Shown here: positions 36,479 through 49,655 of the stretch, in pieces
How the letters are laid out: each line of letters begins with the position of its first letter
How positions within the stretch are numbered: position 1 is the first letter of the stretch
Assembly (NCBI GenBank): GCA_023512835.1
Contig: CM042092.1
Coordinates: forward strand, 6,387,293 to 6,451,292
Length of the DNA stretch: 64,000 bases
From: Taxillus chinensis
Taxonomy: Eukaryota > Streptophyta > Magnoliopsida > Santalales > Loranthaceae
Reading direction: 5' to 3'
The notes under the pieces: model-generated
Told to the model about the DNA's origin: nothing
What the model saw: the letters and a program-made list of their open reading frames with translations, nothing else
The model's database searches: none
Program-made: the position numbers and the translations under genes

Positions 36479-36636
36479 ATTTAATTTTTAATTTTTAATT
36501 TTTAATTTTTAATTTTTAATTTTTAATTTTTTAATTTTTAATTTTTAATTTTTAATTTTTAATTTTTAATTTTTAATTTTTAATTTTTAATTTTTAATTT
36601 TTAATTTTTAATTTTTAATTTTTAATTTTTAATTTA
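36479..36636. repeat. (TTTTTAA)n minisatellite, about 22 copies
   Basis: Heptamer units TTTTTAA run almost without interruption, with one unit carrying an extra T near 36530. The unit is not the plant telomere repeat. The array sits at the edge of a GC-rich patch. Confidence 0.95.
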
Positions 36637-38532
36637 TGAGGTTGGTTTTGTTCGCTTTTGCTCAAAATTTACAAGAACATGTGTTTTATTCCTTCACACG
36701 CTCGAACCAGATGAACATCCTCCGTCTATCTTGAAAATAGTGTGGCCCCTAAAAACGAAAGATGGGTTGGTAATTGGTATCAGTCAGGGCTCATGATTTT
36801 CTAGAAGATAGGTAAGCCTAATATAGTATATGGCCCATGTTAAAGACAAGACACTCGCATTGACCGGAGTCGAAAAAACTTGAACCTTGTCCCCTTCACA
36901 ATTCACCTTTTGAGACAGCAGTGACGTCGCCCCATAAATCACTAGTATTTTTTTAGGGGAAACAAATAAAGAGAGGTTACGTCTGGTTACTCTTAACTTT
37001 TATTTTTAATTTCAAAAAAATTATTATTTTTGAGTATAGGAAAACAAATTGAAAATAATAATGATAAATTATTTTATTTTAAGATTTTTAAAATACAAAT
37101 AATATTTTAGAGAAATATTTTTTTTTATATTTTCAGTTTGCAAAAACAGTTATTATATTTTAAAAACAAAAAAAAACATACAAAATAAAATACTTATTAC
37201 TTTTAATTTTTAATTTTATGTATCAAGAATAACTATTATATTAAAACTTCTACTTCAACAATAGCTCATTTAATACTTTTAAGTTATTAACAAAAAAAAA
37301 CTTTTAAGTTTTTTTTTGATAAGTTTTTTACTTATAAAAAAAACTTTTAAGTTATTAACAAACAAATATGAAGACACATGAATTACTATTAAGTTATTAT
37401 TAACAAACAAACAAATAATATTTAATAATATAATTTCTATATCACTATCAAAAGAAATATTATAATTATAATTATTAATATATTACTAAAAAATAATAAA
37501 ATAAATAATATAAACTATAATTCATAAATATAATAATCATATTATACATTATATACAGGTTCTTAAAGAAATCGAATATACTTTTAAACAAGTTTAATTT
37601 AAATAAATCGAATACGTATCGGCTGTTAGTAATCATAATATACAAATGAACTATAACAAAACAAGTCATAAATATCTCACTACGAACTTTAATAATAACA
37701 AACGAACTTTTACGATTAATATTGAACTCAAACTTAAATTCAAACTTAATCAAGCACGCATCAAGTGAGCTATCTGTGTCAGCTGTTAGTAATCATAATA
37801 TACTATATTTTATCAGCAGTTAAAGCCAGCCCCATTAAAGAAAATCGTTCGATCCTGCGCATGGCTAAGGCTAACCCACCAACATTTGTACTTTTTCCCT
37901 CCTAACAAAGGGAAAAGCACCGAAACCTCGAGAAGTTCATGGCCAAATAAAGGAAAGAGTGGAGTGTATTATTAATAACAAAATAAAAATAAAAATAAAA
38001 ATAATTAAGGAAAACCCATAGCAAGCAATGACAAAGGGCATAATTTTCACCCAGCTATTGTGTTTGGGTGTTTTAATCAGGCCATTTCAAGCAGAGCATC
38101 TTTTTGAATCCCGAGCAACAGAACGTGCACACACTAGCTAGTTAATATCCAGACAGCTGCTATGAGAGCAGTAGCTGGTTTGAATTCACTGCGCATATAT
38201 AATATATATATCATAAATTAGTATATTTATCAACTTGCCTTTGCCAAAATTACTAAACAGCTCAAAGCTATAGACTGAAAATTTTGATCTCTTTGGGAAA
38301 TATAGATTGGCACTCCTATGCGCTTGTTGTCCTTGGCACTGAAGAAAAACTGGGGTCGACCAATGGCATGTCCCAAACCAATTCTCCTTGACCAAAAGAA
38401 GTCGCAGATTCTATTTTCAGGGGCAGCGTCAGGCTACCAGCGCTTGTTTTGAGTAAACATTCATGAGCCAAAAGCACTCCTATGCGGTTAGCCAGACCCG
38501 ACCCAAGGCTAAAAAGGAGCATACAGTGTATC
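36637..38532. other. Gene-free AT-rich stretch and RRP8 3' flank
   Basis: 36637-37000 has no signal. 37000-37800 is very AT-rich with repeated AACTTTTAAGTTATTAACAAA phrases and a transposon-like open frame of no recognised family. 38000-38532 is plausible 3' flank of the RRP8-like gene. No other gene seen. Confidence 0.45.
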
Positions 38533-41500
38533 CTACCGACGCTTGTACAGACATGGCTTCAACTCCGGCCAATCGATTCCCTTATTCTTCGAACTCTTCT
38601 TTTCCTAAGCACAGATAAAGAGGGCCTAAATAAATTGCATAATGATTTCAAAGGAGATTTTTGAGCAGCTGAGAAAGTGGGTTCTATAACCAATCAATGA
38701 CCATGAGACGAGAAATAATCGATCTAACCTTCTTCTTGAAGTACAATAGAATGAACATCTTGTTTGAGAAGTCCTGCACAGTACACATGATATGAATTAG
38801 TTGGCCAGGGAAGAAGGAACAATAATTTATTATTGCAGATGATGAATAGTAGACCTTTGTTGCTGTGGTAAATCCTAGCTCACACACAGCCTTCATGAAA
38901 CTATTGGGATCAGCTCCTCCTGTGTTAGGGTCAAATCTGCTCTTTACTTCTGCTATCAAAAGCCAGCCACTGCACAGAGCCATCGGGACTCAAGTCATGA
39001 TTTAGCTTTAGGTCGATCAGCCTCTAGAGGCAAATTATAAGGTTGTGAGCAAACCTTGGCTTTAAAACTCTATGTGCTTCCCGAAGGTAACTCGCAAAGT
39101 TGGTCCCCATCAGAGAAAGGCAAAAGACAGAAACATCTACAGATGAAGATTCTAGGGGAGTCTGAAATTATAAGCATAAGTACGAGAAAATGAATATATC
39201 AGCATTTCATTATGTATTATAAAATTGGAAAGCAATTATAGAATCTTCAAGGGTTTTTTTAAATAGATGTTCATACTTTTGACATATCACAAGCAATCAC
39301 TGAAGGGTCATTTGAGACAAGGTCAAAAGAGAAGACTTTATTCGTCACATTTCTTGCGAGGCGGGCATCCCCTAGAATTATAATTGACAGGAAAAGAACA
39401 ATTGTGGCTCAAGAAAAGGGATTACAGTAGTCACGTACAGGCAGAATATACATAAATAAGGTATATGCTTCTCACCACAGCCAAAATCAGCTATAACCAA
39501 AGAAGGGTCTTGATTCTGTATCCATTCTATGATTATGTTAACTGGCAGCTCAGGCCAATGCGACATTTGCTCTTGATATCCTGTATGATACTACAAAATA
39601 AGTGGATCATAAGCTCCCCCATCTGCCGCAAACCCAGCACTAAATAATAGAGAAAGTGGAGATGTATTACTAATAAATCATATGCATCATAGTACAAGCA
39701 GATGATCAAATGCTCATAAATATCAAATTGCAGTTTCTTGTTTGCTAAATTCATTGGTAGACAAAAAACAAACCCCAAAATATAATTGAATATATAGCAT
39801 CTTCTATTCTTAAAAAAAGCTTATTAGTATCTTTTATTTTAGGAAGACTATTATTGTAATTGATTCTGTTGTGATTTATCTTTCTCCTATAAATAAACCC
39901 ACCAACCACATAGGTTAAGTGGCCTAATCAAACTAACATGGTATCAGAGCCATATAAAAATATATAAAAAAAAAAAAACTTTGGCAGTCAGCTCCATCTG
40001 CCCTTCTCTTCTTGATATTTTCTTTCTCAGATAGTTTCTCTTTTGGCCAGCTGAACCCTTTGCAGTCACCTTCTTCATCACTGTTGCATCGCCATCACCT
40101 TGAGGCCACCTTGCGCTGCCATCGCATCTCGCCACTGCAGTGATTGACATCGTAGGACCCTGACCTTTATATCTGTTGGGCTTGCTGTCATCACCAAGAA
40201 GCTCCATCACACCGGATTGCTGCTGCACCTGAAACGTCAACATTAATCCTTCCAGCAGCAGCAACATTGCCCAGTGACTTCGACCTTCTGACGTCAATTA
40301 TTGCAGTAGTGGAGACGATGATCTTACATCCTTGACATTGACGCTTCAGCAGCGACATCAACACTAGCAGAAGCAGCAGCGATGGCCTTCTTCCTTGCAG
40401 CAGCAACAGCCACCCTTGAAGCAACTGTGACATCGACCAGTGACCCTGTCCTACCCCATCATTCAGCCATGTTAACAACTGTTGAATGGGCAGTAGCAGT
40501 TACGCTTTCACTTCCAATTGAGTGAAGACCCAAATTTTTTCCTTTTCTCTGTGGTTTCTCTAATTTTTTGGTCTGGCCTACATACGTCTCAGGCATGAGT
40601 GACTTTGGGACTCCAACTTACACATCTGACGGAAGCTCTGGTGTGACTGGAACAGAGGTGATGTGTTCATCTCTTGCGACTTATATTTCCACTTCCATAA
40701 AACTTGTGAAATGGATATTGACAGGCCAGTCATCTTATGCATCATGGAAGAAGACACTGTTCAAAAATTTGTAGGAACAGGGGCTGTCTGAGCACCTTAC
40801 TGCTCCACCACCTCTTACCAATGATCCTAGATACAATGAGTGGGATAAAACAGATAGTTGAATTTTCAGTCAGTTGTTTAATTCTCTTATCTCTTTGTTC
40901 AGCATATTGTTGCTAATACTGATACAGCAAAGGAATCGTGGGATACTTTGGCTGAAGTATATTCTTCTTTGAATAATTTTTCTCATTTGTACGATGTTGT
41001 TTGAGGGTTGATGGATTGGTGCGCTCAACTCAACTTGGAAAATCACCACAGGGCCATTTAGAGGAATTTAAGTCATATGTTGATGAATTTGATCGCTTGA
41101 TGCATATGCTAGTTATCGTGCTACCTTTCAAGAACAACAAATCCTGTTTCACGTGATGTGTTATTTGCATAGACTTGGACCAAAGTTTTATACTGCCAGA
41201 AATTAGATCCTTATTGATGACCATGTTCCATCACTAGGAGAGGTTCATTGTAGAGTTCTTCAAACTTCTACTCAAGAAGATTCTCGTCTCCCTTCTACCA
41301 ACTCTATTGAGCAAGCTGCTCTTTATGCACTACAAGGATCTAGCCTTGGTGGTAATCATGATGGACACAGTCACAATATTGCTGAACATGGTCATGAGAC
41401 ACGTACTTGTAATTATTGTGGTATTTTTGGCCATCAGTGGAGTTATTGTTGGAAATTTCAAGCTGTCTAAGGCATCTGGTTTGCCACAAGACATAAAGTT

Positions 41501-44293
41501 ACTGATGCTAGTCCTCTTGGATCTCTCCCTGACCAAGCTGGAGTACTCTTACTCGAGCAGAATATTCAAGATTTCTGGAATTTCAGGCTTCTGAGACGTC
41601 ATCTTCCCATTTGCCACCGAGCATTGTTTCTTCTATAACAAAATTCCAATCTGATTATGTGTCAACATCTGCTTCAATTTATGCATGTGCTGCTGTCTTA
41701 CCCACAACAATGGGTTATTGATTCTTGTGTTGGCTCTCATATGACAGGTGGCCGTACTCTTTTAGCTAATTATCATTTGCTTCTTGTCCACACTATATTA
41801 TTATTGCAAATGGTGCTATGCTCTCTGTTCATGGTCAAGGGATTTCCCATCTCACTGATAAGTCATCATAATGATCTGTTTTATATACTCCTGGCATGTC
41901 CTTTAATCTATTATCTCACAGCCAGCTGAGTTAGGATATGCGTTGTCGTGTAATCTTTTATCTACAAGATCTCTTGATGCAGAAAATTATCGGTAGCAAG
42001 CGTATCATTTGGAGCACTGTGCTGGTTCAGTGGACTTTGTGATGAAGTCTAATGCTCTGGACCTTCACGTCTGCCTGGGCCATCCATTTGTGTCCATGCT
42101 GCATTTTTTATTTCCTCGTTTTTGTTTAGTTTCTTCCCTTAATTGTGAGTCTTGTCAGCTTGTAAAACATTGTTATTCCTCATTGTCCTCAAGTATCTCT
42201 CCACGATTCATGCATCATTTACTCTTGTTTACTTCGATATCAGGGGACTTAGCCCCGCCACGTCTCAACTGGGATTTTGCTATTTTATATTGTTCGTGAA
42301 TGATTATATAATGTTGCGATATGATTGAGGGAGACAATATATGTCAAAGCAATTTCATCAATTTATTGAGATTTTTCATTGCCTTTATTGTGCTCACACA
42401 CTACAACAAAAATGGTGTTACCTGTTTGATACTGTTCATGCCCTATTGCTTCACATGCATGTCCCTTCCTATTTTTGGACTGAAGCTCTTCTTAACCAAA
42501 TGCCTTGGTCTACATTAAAAGGTGCAACCCCCATGGTCTTCTCTATCCATAATGCCATCTATACCCTCTACCCTTTCATGTCTTTGGCTATACTGGTTTT
42601 GTTCGCTATGAACTTTCTTCACATTCCCTTTATGAAATGTGTTCCTAGGTTATTCAAAAGTATCCAATAACTATCTATGTTTTGATAATGAGTTGAGTCA
42701 CATACTTCTTCACGTCACCTTTCTCGACCATTAACCTTACTTTTTGGGTCCTCCTATCCCTCCCCCTTCTTCCTCTCCCTCTTTGGTTTTTAGTTTGCTT
42801 AAGACTATTATTCTGTATCCTCATTTATCTTCTCCATCACTGGCTCCTTCAACACCACCTATAGATGCCTCCTCTCCCGAACTAGTCTCTTCAGTTGAGG
42901 ATTTTCCTCTACCCTTTTTTTTATTCTATTTCCTCTTAATGCAATATTTATTACTTATAAAAAAAAAGTTACAGATTCAATTCTTGAGCTTATTCATGAT
43001 CTATTAATTGCTACTTGTTGTTGCTATCATTTTTGTCGAGATCACCCTTTGTTTCCGCATTCTTATCAGTGAAATCAAGTTTCTATACAATTTCACCATA
43101 CAATTGTGATTTTATGATTTTGCTATTGAGTTTAGCAGATTTTGATTTTGGAAACGATCTTACTCGAAATACATAGTAGATTCGTAAAATCATACGATTT
43201 TACGTTAAGATTGCGGTTTTGACAACATTGGCCTGCCAATATTGAGAACAGTTGACCCAGGCAATCATCTTGCACGATTCAGTCTAGTTACAACAATTAC
43301 TATGTAAAAGTTTAAGATTGTTTGTCAACCAACTTGAAGAAATATGCATTAAGAAGGCCTATATAGCAGGATGAAACATATTAACAGAACTACAGATGTT
43401 CCCTCTCGGCTCAAAAGCCATGTGGACAATTATTGCTTCAAACAGGCGCAATACACAAAACTATTGAGTATGTAGTTGTGGTTTGGTTACCCCAACTAGT
43501 TTATTATTTGTCATCATTAGATACTCCATATGGGGCTATGTAATCCAGTGAAATTACTTCATTACTTCATTAAACCGGCATAAAATCAGTTGAATATTGT
43601 TACTGAGAAAAAAAAACAAGGACATGATAGGAGCTCAAATTGCCATCAGTGAGTTCACGCAGAACGAAAATTACCACATTAAACAGCTCTGGGTCTTCTT
43701 GAAAATAGTCGAGTGCTTCACTTCCGCTGAGGAAAATAAAATAAAATATATAAGGACAGATCAAAATAAATAAATAAACACAGCCACTTACGACATAACC
43801 ACAGCATGTTGAGAAATCATCAATTCAATCGAGTAGAAAACAAGTCATTGGAGTATAAATAATATCCAGTGTGTGTAAGTGTGTATCTGAATACTAAAAT
43901 CCCATATAATAAAGTCAGAGAAAAACAAAAACAACAACGACAAAAGACATCTAAAAAAAGGAGCTGGGATTTACGTGCAAGTGTAGAGCTTCTCGTTAAT
44001 CATCCTAAAATGGCCCCCAGATAGCCTGGCCCTCATCTGTTCAAGGAACCCAACAAATTCAACAACTCTTGAACGCAATAAAAACATTCCATCCAACACA
44101 AAGACTGCAATGGGACGGAAAGAGACGAAACCTTATCCAGAAAAGCTGTAGACTTCCTCGGATTAGACACAGTAGGACCAGATTCATACTCGAATGTCGC
44201 GTTTTGCGCGCAACAAGTCTTTAGGATTCGAGATTTGGGAGGGTTTAGGGTTTTGCGAGTTCTGTTGTTCGGTCCCTTCATCTTCTTCTTCAT
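38533..44293 (-). CDS. RRP8: RRP8-like 25S rRNA (adenine-N1) methyltransferase
   Basis: Nine exons (44293-44132, 44036-43975, 43726-43675, 39590-39476, 39371-39277, 39161-39055, 38969-38855, 38773-38729, 38604-38533) give 274 aa with every phase closing. The N-terminus is basic ([14 protein letters not shown]), as expected for a nucleolar protein. Conserved blocks: [33 protein letters not shown] (from residue 93), SAM-binding [13 protein letters not shown] (124-136), [47 protein letters not shown] and a [13 protein letters not shown] end. Yeast Rrp8 makes m1A in 25S rRNA; human NML is the relative. Intron 3 is about 4.1 kb and houses a degraded copia element in the opposite orientation. The 23-residue last exon is needed for the conserved C-terminus. 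GTG at 44341 in the same frame is not used; ATG at 44293 is chosen. Confidence 0.92.
39821..42965 (+). mobile_element. Degraded Ty1/copia retrotransposon in RRP8 intron 3
   Basis: A short 5' LTR (about 39821-39938) with CCTATAAATAAACC ends in AACA, directly followed by a primer-binding site. The gag region begins near 40590 ([12 protein letters not shown], then [15 protein letters not shown] and [21 protein letters not shown]). A CCHC knuckle [14 protein letters not shown] lies near 41407-41448. The protease site reads [14 protein letters not shown] near 41706, with Cys in place of the DSG glycine. A GAG-pre-integrase phrase [10 protein letters not shown] and a decayed integrase follow. Stops and frameshifts are many. 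Reverse transcriptase, RNase H and the 3' LTR are missing. A short A run near 42960 marks the approximate end. The element is antisense to the host gene. Confidence 0.8.
39939..39950 (+). other. Retrotransposon primer-binding site (initiator tRNA-Met)
   Basis: TGGTATCAGAGC directly follows the LTR end CA. It is complementary to the 3' end of plant initiator tRNA-Met, the standard primer of copia elements. Confidence 0.9.
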
Positions 44294-45884
44294 TGTTTCT
44301 CTGTTCCCTCGCTGCAACTCGCGATCCAGTTTTCCGCTCACTTTTGGTTTTACGGGCTTGACATTGGATTAGTTGAAAATTAAGGGGTTTTTATCAAAAT
44401 TTTCGTATTTTTTGTTTTATGTTTTGATTAAATGATTTAAATTTTGGAATTGAGTTTTAATTTTAAATTTTGAAAATAAATTTTGTTGGTATATTTTATA
44501 ATGTATGTTTTTTAGAAATTGAATTTAGAAAAAAAAAAGTAGGATAGGTTCATATAAGAAAGTATATAAAAGTAAAAAAAAAAACTAATTTGAGTGTCTT
44601 ACTAAATTGATTTAAAATTTTTAAATGATTTATTTTTTTTTAAATTATGATTTAAATAAAATGTTATTTTATTCATATCAATTAACTTTTGAATTCAGAA
44701 AAATGAGTATAATTTAAAAAATAAAGATTAGATTAGATTCATGATTGAATCATTGATTATCACTTATTGTCATTTTACTTTGACTTCTTATGAGTTAAAA
44801 TTGTTTTATTAATAATTTTTTTGTTTCATCAATAATTTCATCATCTATATTTTAAAATTGATTTTAGGTCAAAATGATTGTTATATAGGAAGACCTTGTT
44901 TAGGATTCATCTTTGTGACAATTGTTACTACTTATTGACTGCAAACTTCTACAATATATATTTATATAGATGGGTTATGACAAAAGCTTATATAATCAAG
45001 ACAATGGGTTATGACAAAAGCTTGAAAGACAAATCAAGTGTTTTTGACCTTTTTGAATCTACCTTCAATTATGTCTTAATATTATTTTTGTTGGGATTAG
45101 TTTGCACACGCAAATAACCCTCTCAGAGCAAATATATGTCATAGTATACAAGAAAAGCAAGCACAATAAAGTATAAAAATTAATATTGTTCAGCAATGTA
45201 TATTTTACATGACAAATTTTCAAATTTTCTTTGTTAGTAACATCAATGAGAATACAAAACTCAACAATGAATAGATACCACTTCTATAATACAACTCTTT
45301 GTAATTAATAATAGAAAATAGAGTCCAATGATAACTTTCTATAAAACAATTCTAAGATTAACCTTTCTGATATTTAATAACTTTAAAACTTTGAGAGCTC
45401 ATTGAAAACTTGTGAACCCATAACATATCTATATTCTAAACAAATTGAAGCTGATTTTCCCTCCAAATAAGTCACATGAACCAAACTATAGGAGCTATTT
45501 TTCAGCAAACCTGGACTTATATCTCTTTTAATTCACTCCCTTTTCTCTCTTATCACACTCCCACGGTTACATCTTACCAAGAATACCCTTAAATAGTGTC
45601 TTTTTATCCCAGTAGCTTTTCAAAAAACAAATGAATAGCTTTCTAAAAAAACACGCCTCATTCTTATTAGAAGCAATAATAAAGAAGCACTCATACCTTT
45701 TCTTCTTTTTTTTTCCTCTCTATTTGTTCCTTATTATAACTCCTTTTTATAATTATAATATTTTTAAGGCTTGCAACATTGCTTGACTTGTATTCTTATT
45801 ATTTTGAGGTCATATGAGTGCACAAGTTATTCACATTTTCGAAACACTCAATTTTTTGCATTGGCAAAGTCATTGAACCAGTAC
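44294..45884. other. Upstream flank of RRP8-like gene, no gene seen
   Basis: 44294-44360 is plausible 5' UTR. The remainder is AT-rich. 45065-45560 has a retroelement-like look without recognisable protein. No supported coding region. Confidence 0.45.
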
Positions 45885-46440
45885 CATTAAATATTTTAGA
45901 AGAACATTTGGATAAAATAAATACAAAAAAAATCTTTAAAATAAATAAATATAAATTGTTACTTTTGTATAATGTTCATATATGTAGTTAGTTATACCGT
46001 CTTAATGTTTTCTTGGTCATTACTGTTTTTCAAAGATCTATGTTGCATGCAAGCTGGTGTATGCGCACTCTGATTTGCACAAATTTTTTCTCTTTTTCAA
46101 AAGCATTAATTACTGCCCTTATTATAGTCATGATCAAATGATTGTGCTTTAATGAGATTGCACATACATGGCTCTCCATTTTCTAATATTTTATTTGATT
46201 TTTTTTAAATGTAATAGTCACGATTACATTACACACCGAATGTTACTAAGAATGTAACATCGGCTTAAATGACTTTAAATAAATATTTTAAAAGAATTGA
46301 ATGAACAAGATCTCAAAAATAGAGTAAGTAAAGAAAAGAGAAGTAAAGAAAAAAAATGATTGTTAATGACTGTTTGTTTCGTCGCTATGCAACAAACCGA
46401 GTGTCCTTCCTAGCCAATCACAAGACCTATATATATATAT
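45885..46440 (-). pseudogene. Relic copy A of the C2H2 gene 3' region
   Basis: 46225-46435 resembles 51655-51970 of the C2H2 gene locus. It shares the 3' UTR phrase TTTAAAAGAATTGAATGAACAAG and an A-rich tract. Then, after loss of about 115 bp of coding sequence, it has a decayed copy of the segment around CTGTTTGTTCCACCGCTATG, here CTGTTTGTTTCGTCGCTATG. The upstream part (45885-46060) resembles the repeats at 49820-50450. The EAR-motif codons and the zinc finger are missing, so no product is possible. Confidence 0.6.
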
Positions 46441-46444
46441 ATAC

Positions 46445-46960
46445 ATGTGAAAGCACAAAGTTTTTCTCTTTTTCAAATGCATTATTGCCTTTATTATAAG
46501 CGTGATCAATTGATTATGTTTTAATAGGGTTGCACATACATAGCTCTTTATTTTTTAATATTTTATTTGATTTTTTAAGAATGTATCAAAGTCATTGTTA
46601 CACCACACATCGAATCCTACTAAGAATGTACTGCTAGTTTAAATGACTTTAAATCAATATTTAAAAAGAATCGAATGAATAAGAGCTCAAGAATAGAGTA
46701 AATAAAGAAAAGAAAAGTTAAGAAAAAAAAGAACTACTATATGCACGCATGTGAAGGCATTTGTGTACTCATGTTGACATATACACGAATAAATAAATTT
46801 AAAGTGTAAAATAAGATTCACAATCTTTTTAAGAGCCAATAATTTATCATAGGTACATAAAGCAGTGCACATTATGCTTGCATTTAGAATTTTCCAAGAA
46901 AAAATGATTGTTAATAACTGTTTGTTCCGCCGCTATGTAGAGGCCTACATATATTTTTGT
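46445..46960 (-). pseudogene. Relic copy B of the C2H2 gene 3' region
   Basis: 46580-46735 and 46900-46960 match the same 3' UTR/coding junction as copy A, including CTGTTTGTTCCGCCGCTATG and AGGCCTACATAT. About 165 bp of unrelated sequence (46735-46900) split the copy. It shares with copy A the loss of the segment that encodes the protein C-terminus, so the two relics probably descend from one already deleted copy. Confidence 0.6.
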
Positions 46961-49379
46961 GAAAGAGGTAATTACGGGTGTTGTGTGAATTGTTAAATGA
47001 TCCTCTATAATAAATCTTTATGGAAAGAGTGATAATACAGCACCATTTTGTATGACACAAACAATCGATAAAACAAATGTATGGAACTTTATTACACTAA
47101 ATTATGGATACTACTCAATTGTTTATGATAATTATTATTATACTAAATGCAATAAAGTAACTTCATTGTCATAAGCATTTTTTCCTAATAAAATGACAAC
47201 ATCCTTATGTATCACCAACTAATAATAGTAATAAAGTGTACATAAGAGAAAGATGAAAACTTAAAAAAGCATTTCAAATGTCATGAAATTTGAAACTTTA
47301 TGCAATTAATTTAAATAATGGTCAATTATTGTTATTGTTCAAACTATACCGGTATTCAAACTTCTTGAAATTTTTACGGATATCTTAAAATGGGACTGTC
47401 GTTTGTTCTTGGATTCATGAACTACATCTGGAATTGCATAATTGTTTTGGAGCTTATAAAAATGAAAAAAAGCTTATAATGACTGTACTCTTATAATTCA
47501 GTGGGCACATAAATTTCCTTAGTTAAGGTAAGTCAAGAAACATGTCAAAATTGTCAACATAGAGGATTATTTCTGTTACTCACTTACTTGGGAGAATTTG
47601 CAGCGTAGGAGAAAAAATTACTCCAACAAACCTAAGTTATTGGATACCATTAGGGGTGTGATTTCCTTTAGGGGTTAAACTCTAGAGAATTCATCTAATA
47701 AAATAAGAGTTGTAGAATGTGGGTGATAAAGAGCCTTATTAGGACAGCTGCACCGATTGAGTTAGAATCCCCAAAGAAATTTAGTTGATGTTATTACCTC
47801 AGCCCAAAGACTTGTGGCTTATAAAAACAAACCCTATCCAGTTATCCTTATAAGCGTCAACTTGAAGGTGCTTGTTGTCTCCATAGGCATGCCTTGCCAA
47901 GAGACCTTATAAATCCCTATGAGCAAATTCATTATTATTCAGAGGAGGTCATCTACCAATTTGATGTCTCTCCCTTAAAGCATCTTTAACATTATGTATT
48001 CTATATTTTTTTCACATGTAGAGTTTTTCACATGTGAAAAGTCATTTTATAACTTCAAGTTTAACAAATACATAGTCAAGAAAGCTATTGACTCCATATT
48101 TATACTCTAAAGTTCATCGCATAAGATTGATCTAACTTCTATCCATGATAGAAGGTCTAACAAAATTTTAACTGCAAAATACAACATCAATTCATTTAAA
48201 GTGGAAGTGGTTAACATTACAAAACAACAATAGAACATATGAGATGAAAATAAATAATAGTAGTTTCAAAACATAAAATTGATTGTCATTAAATAAATGA
48301 GCCAAAGCAAATAAAATAAGGCAAATTGGACTGAATACAAGCACGAACGAAAAGCAATGAAGTTATAAAAATAAACCCTGGTCAGACAAAAGCATAACTG
48401 ACCTAAAAAATAGACACGCACAATCACAGACACATCAGGACTGAATATACAAAGGATCTTAGGCTAATGCAGAGAAAACATGCTATAGAGTAAAAGAGGA
48501 AAGAAGAGGATAAAGTCGTACAATAAAATCAAAGCCTAACAAGTTGAAATTGTGCAATCAAATCAAAGCCTAACATGTTGTAACTTGTAAAAGTATGCAG
48601 TTGACAGGGAAGAAGAGGATGAAAAGTATGCAGATGTTATTAAAAATTCATGTTAAAAGCCAGTAAAAACTAAAAAAAAGTGAACTAGTGACTAAAAACA
48701 GTGAAATAGGAACCCTGCAAAGACGTTTGGATGGAAAACAATGGATCGACTTTCATGGTTTTTTTGAGGTTGAAAAACAATAACCCACCAATTAATAATG
48801 TGCAAAATGTAAACATTTTAATTAAGGAAAATGGGCACCAAAACCAGTTAGAGCAAGTACGAGCAAACAAATATCCACGCAAAAAAAAAAGAAAAGAAAG
48901 AAAGAAGAGAATGTCACTCTGCTTTATCTCGTTATGCTAAAATAAAACTTAGTCACTAATATATAATAACAAAATTCTGAGGGAATAATGGAAATACTAG
49001 AAAACAGATTAACGAAACCTAACACCCACTCATTTTCATCATTTAAGGTTCAACCACGCTCAATTATATTTTACAAAAATAGATTAATGATTTCATTCAA
49101 AGCAGAGGGAGTAATGGAAATACCTTCAGTGGACAAGATTTCGTGCAAGCCGAATCTATCCAGGGATTGAATCACCAGATACGATCACAGAAGTGTGTGA
49201 ACAGGAAGAGGGAATGAATGTTGATTGTTATCGCAGACTGGGATGGTGAATGGATTGATGGACCTTCCCGGAGGTGTGTGAAGTGGAAGAAGGAGCAATG
49301 GACCTTCTACATGTATGTGAACAGGAAGACGAAACGACGACATTGTGTGAGATTGAGAGGGAAGGGAGAGGCTGAAAAA
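46961..49379. other. Gene-free stretch, probably transposon debris
   Basis: 47580-47960 contains phrases typical of LTR retroelements but no paired ends. 48000-49380 has only short open frames of no known family and may be the interior of the CACTA-like element that seems to end near 49655. Confidence 0.35.
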
Positions 49380-49655
49380 AACTTATGAAAAATTATTCTC
49401 ACTTGTGTGTTTTGGGACGGAAATTATTTCCGCCCGTGTATTTTGGGACGTAAATTAATCTGGCCGTCCATTGTTGCTTTAAAATGTGATTTTTAATGTA
49501 TTTAAGAAATTTAAATTTAATTTTTATTAATTTGGGATGAATTTTATATTTGTAAATTTTGTAATGTTTTGAAATAGTAAATTTTGTTCTGGGACAATTA
49601 ATGTTTTCATTTTTAGTCTCAATAGTTATTTTTTTGTGTACACTATTCTTTATTT
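49380..49655. mobile_element. CACTA-like terminal/subterminal region
   Basis: Inverted GGGACGGAAATTATTTCCGCCC and repeated TTTTGGGACG phrases resemble subterminal repeats of En/Spm-type (CACTA) elements. The right end inverted, near 49645, reads GTGTACACAAAAAAATAAC, a possible decayed CACTACAAGAAA terminus. The opposite end was not found. Confidence 0.3.
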
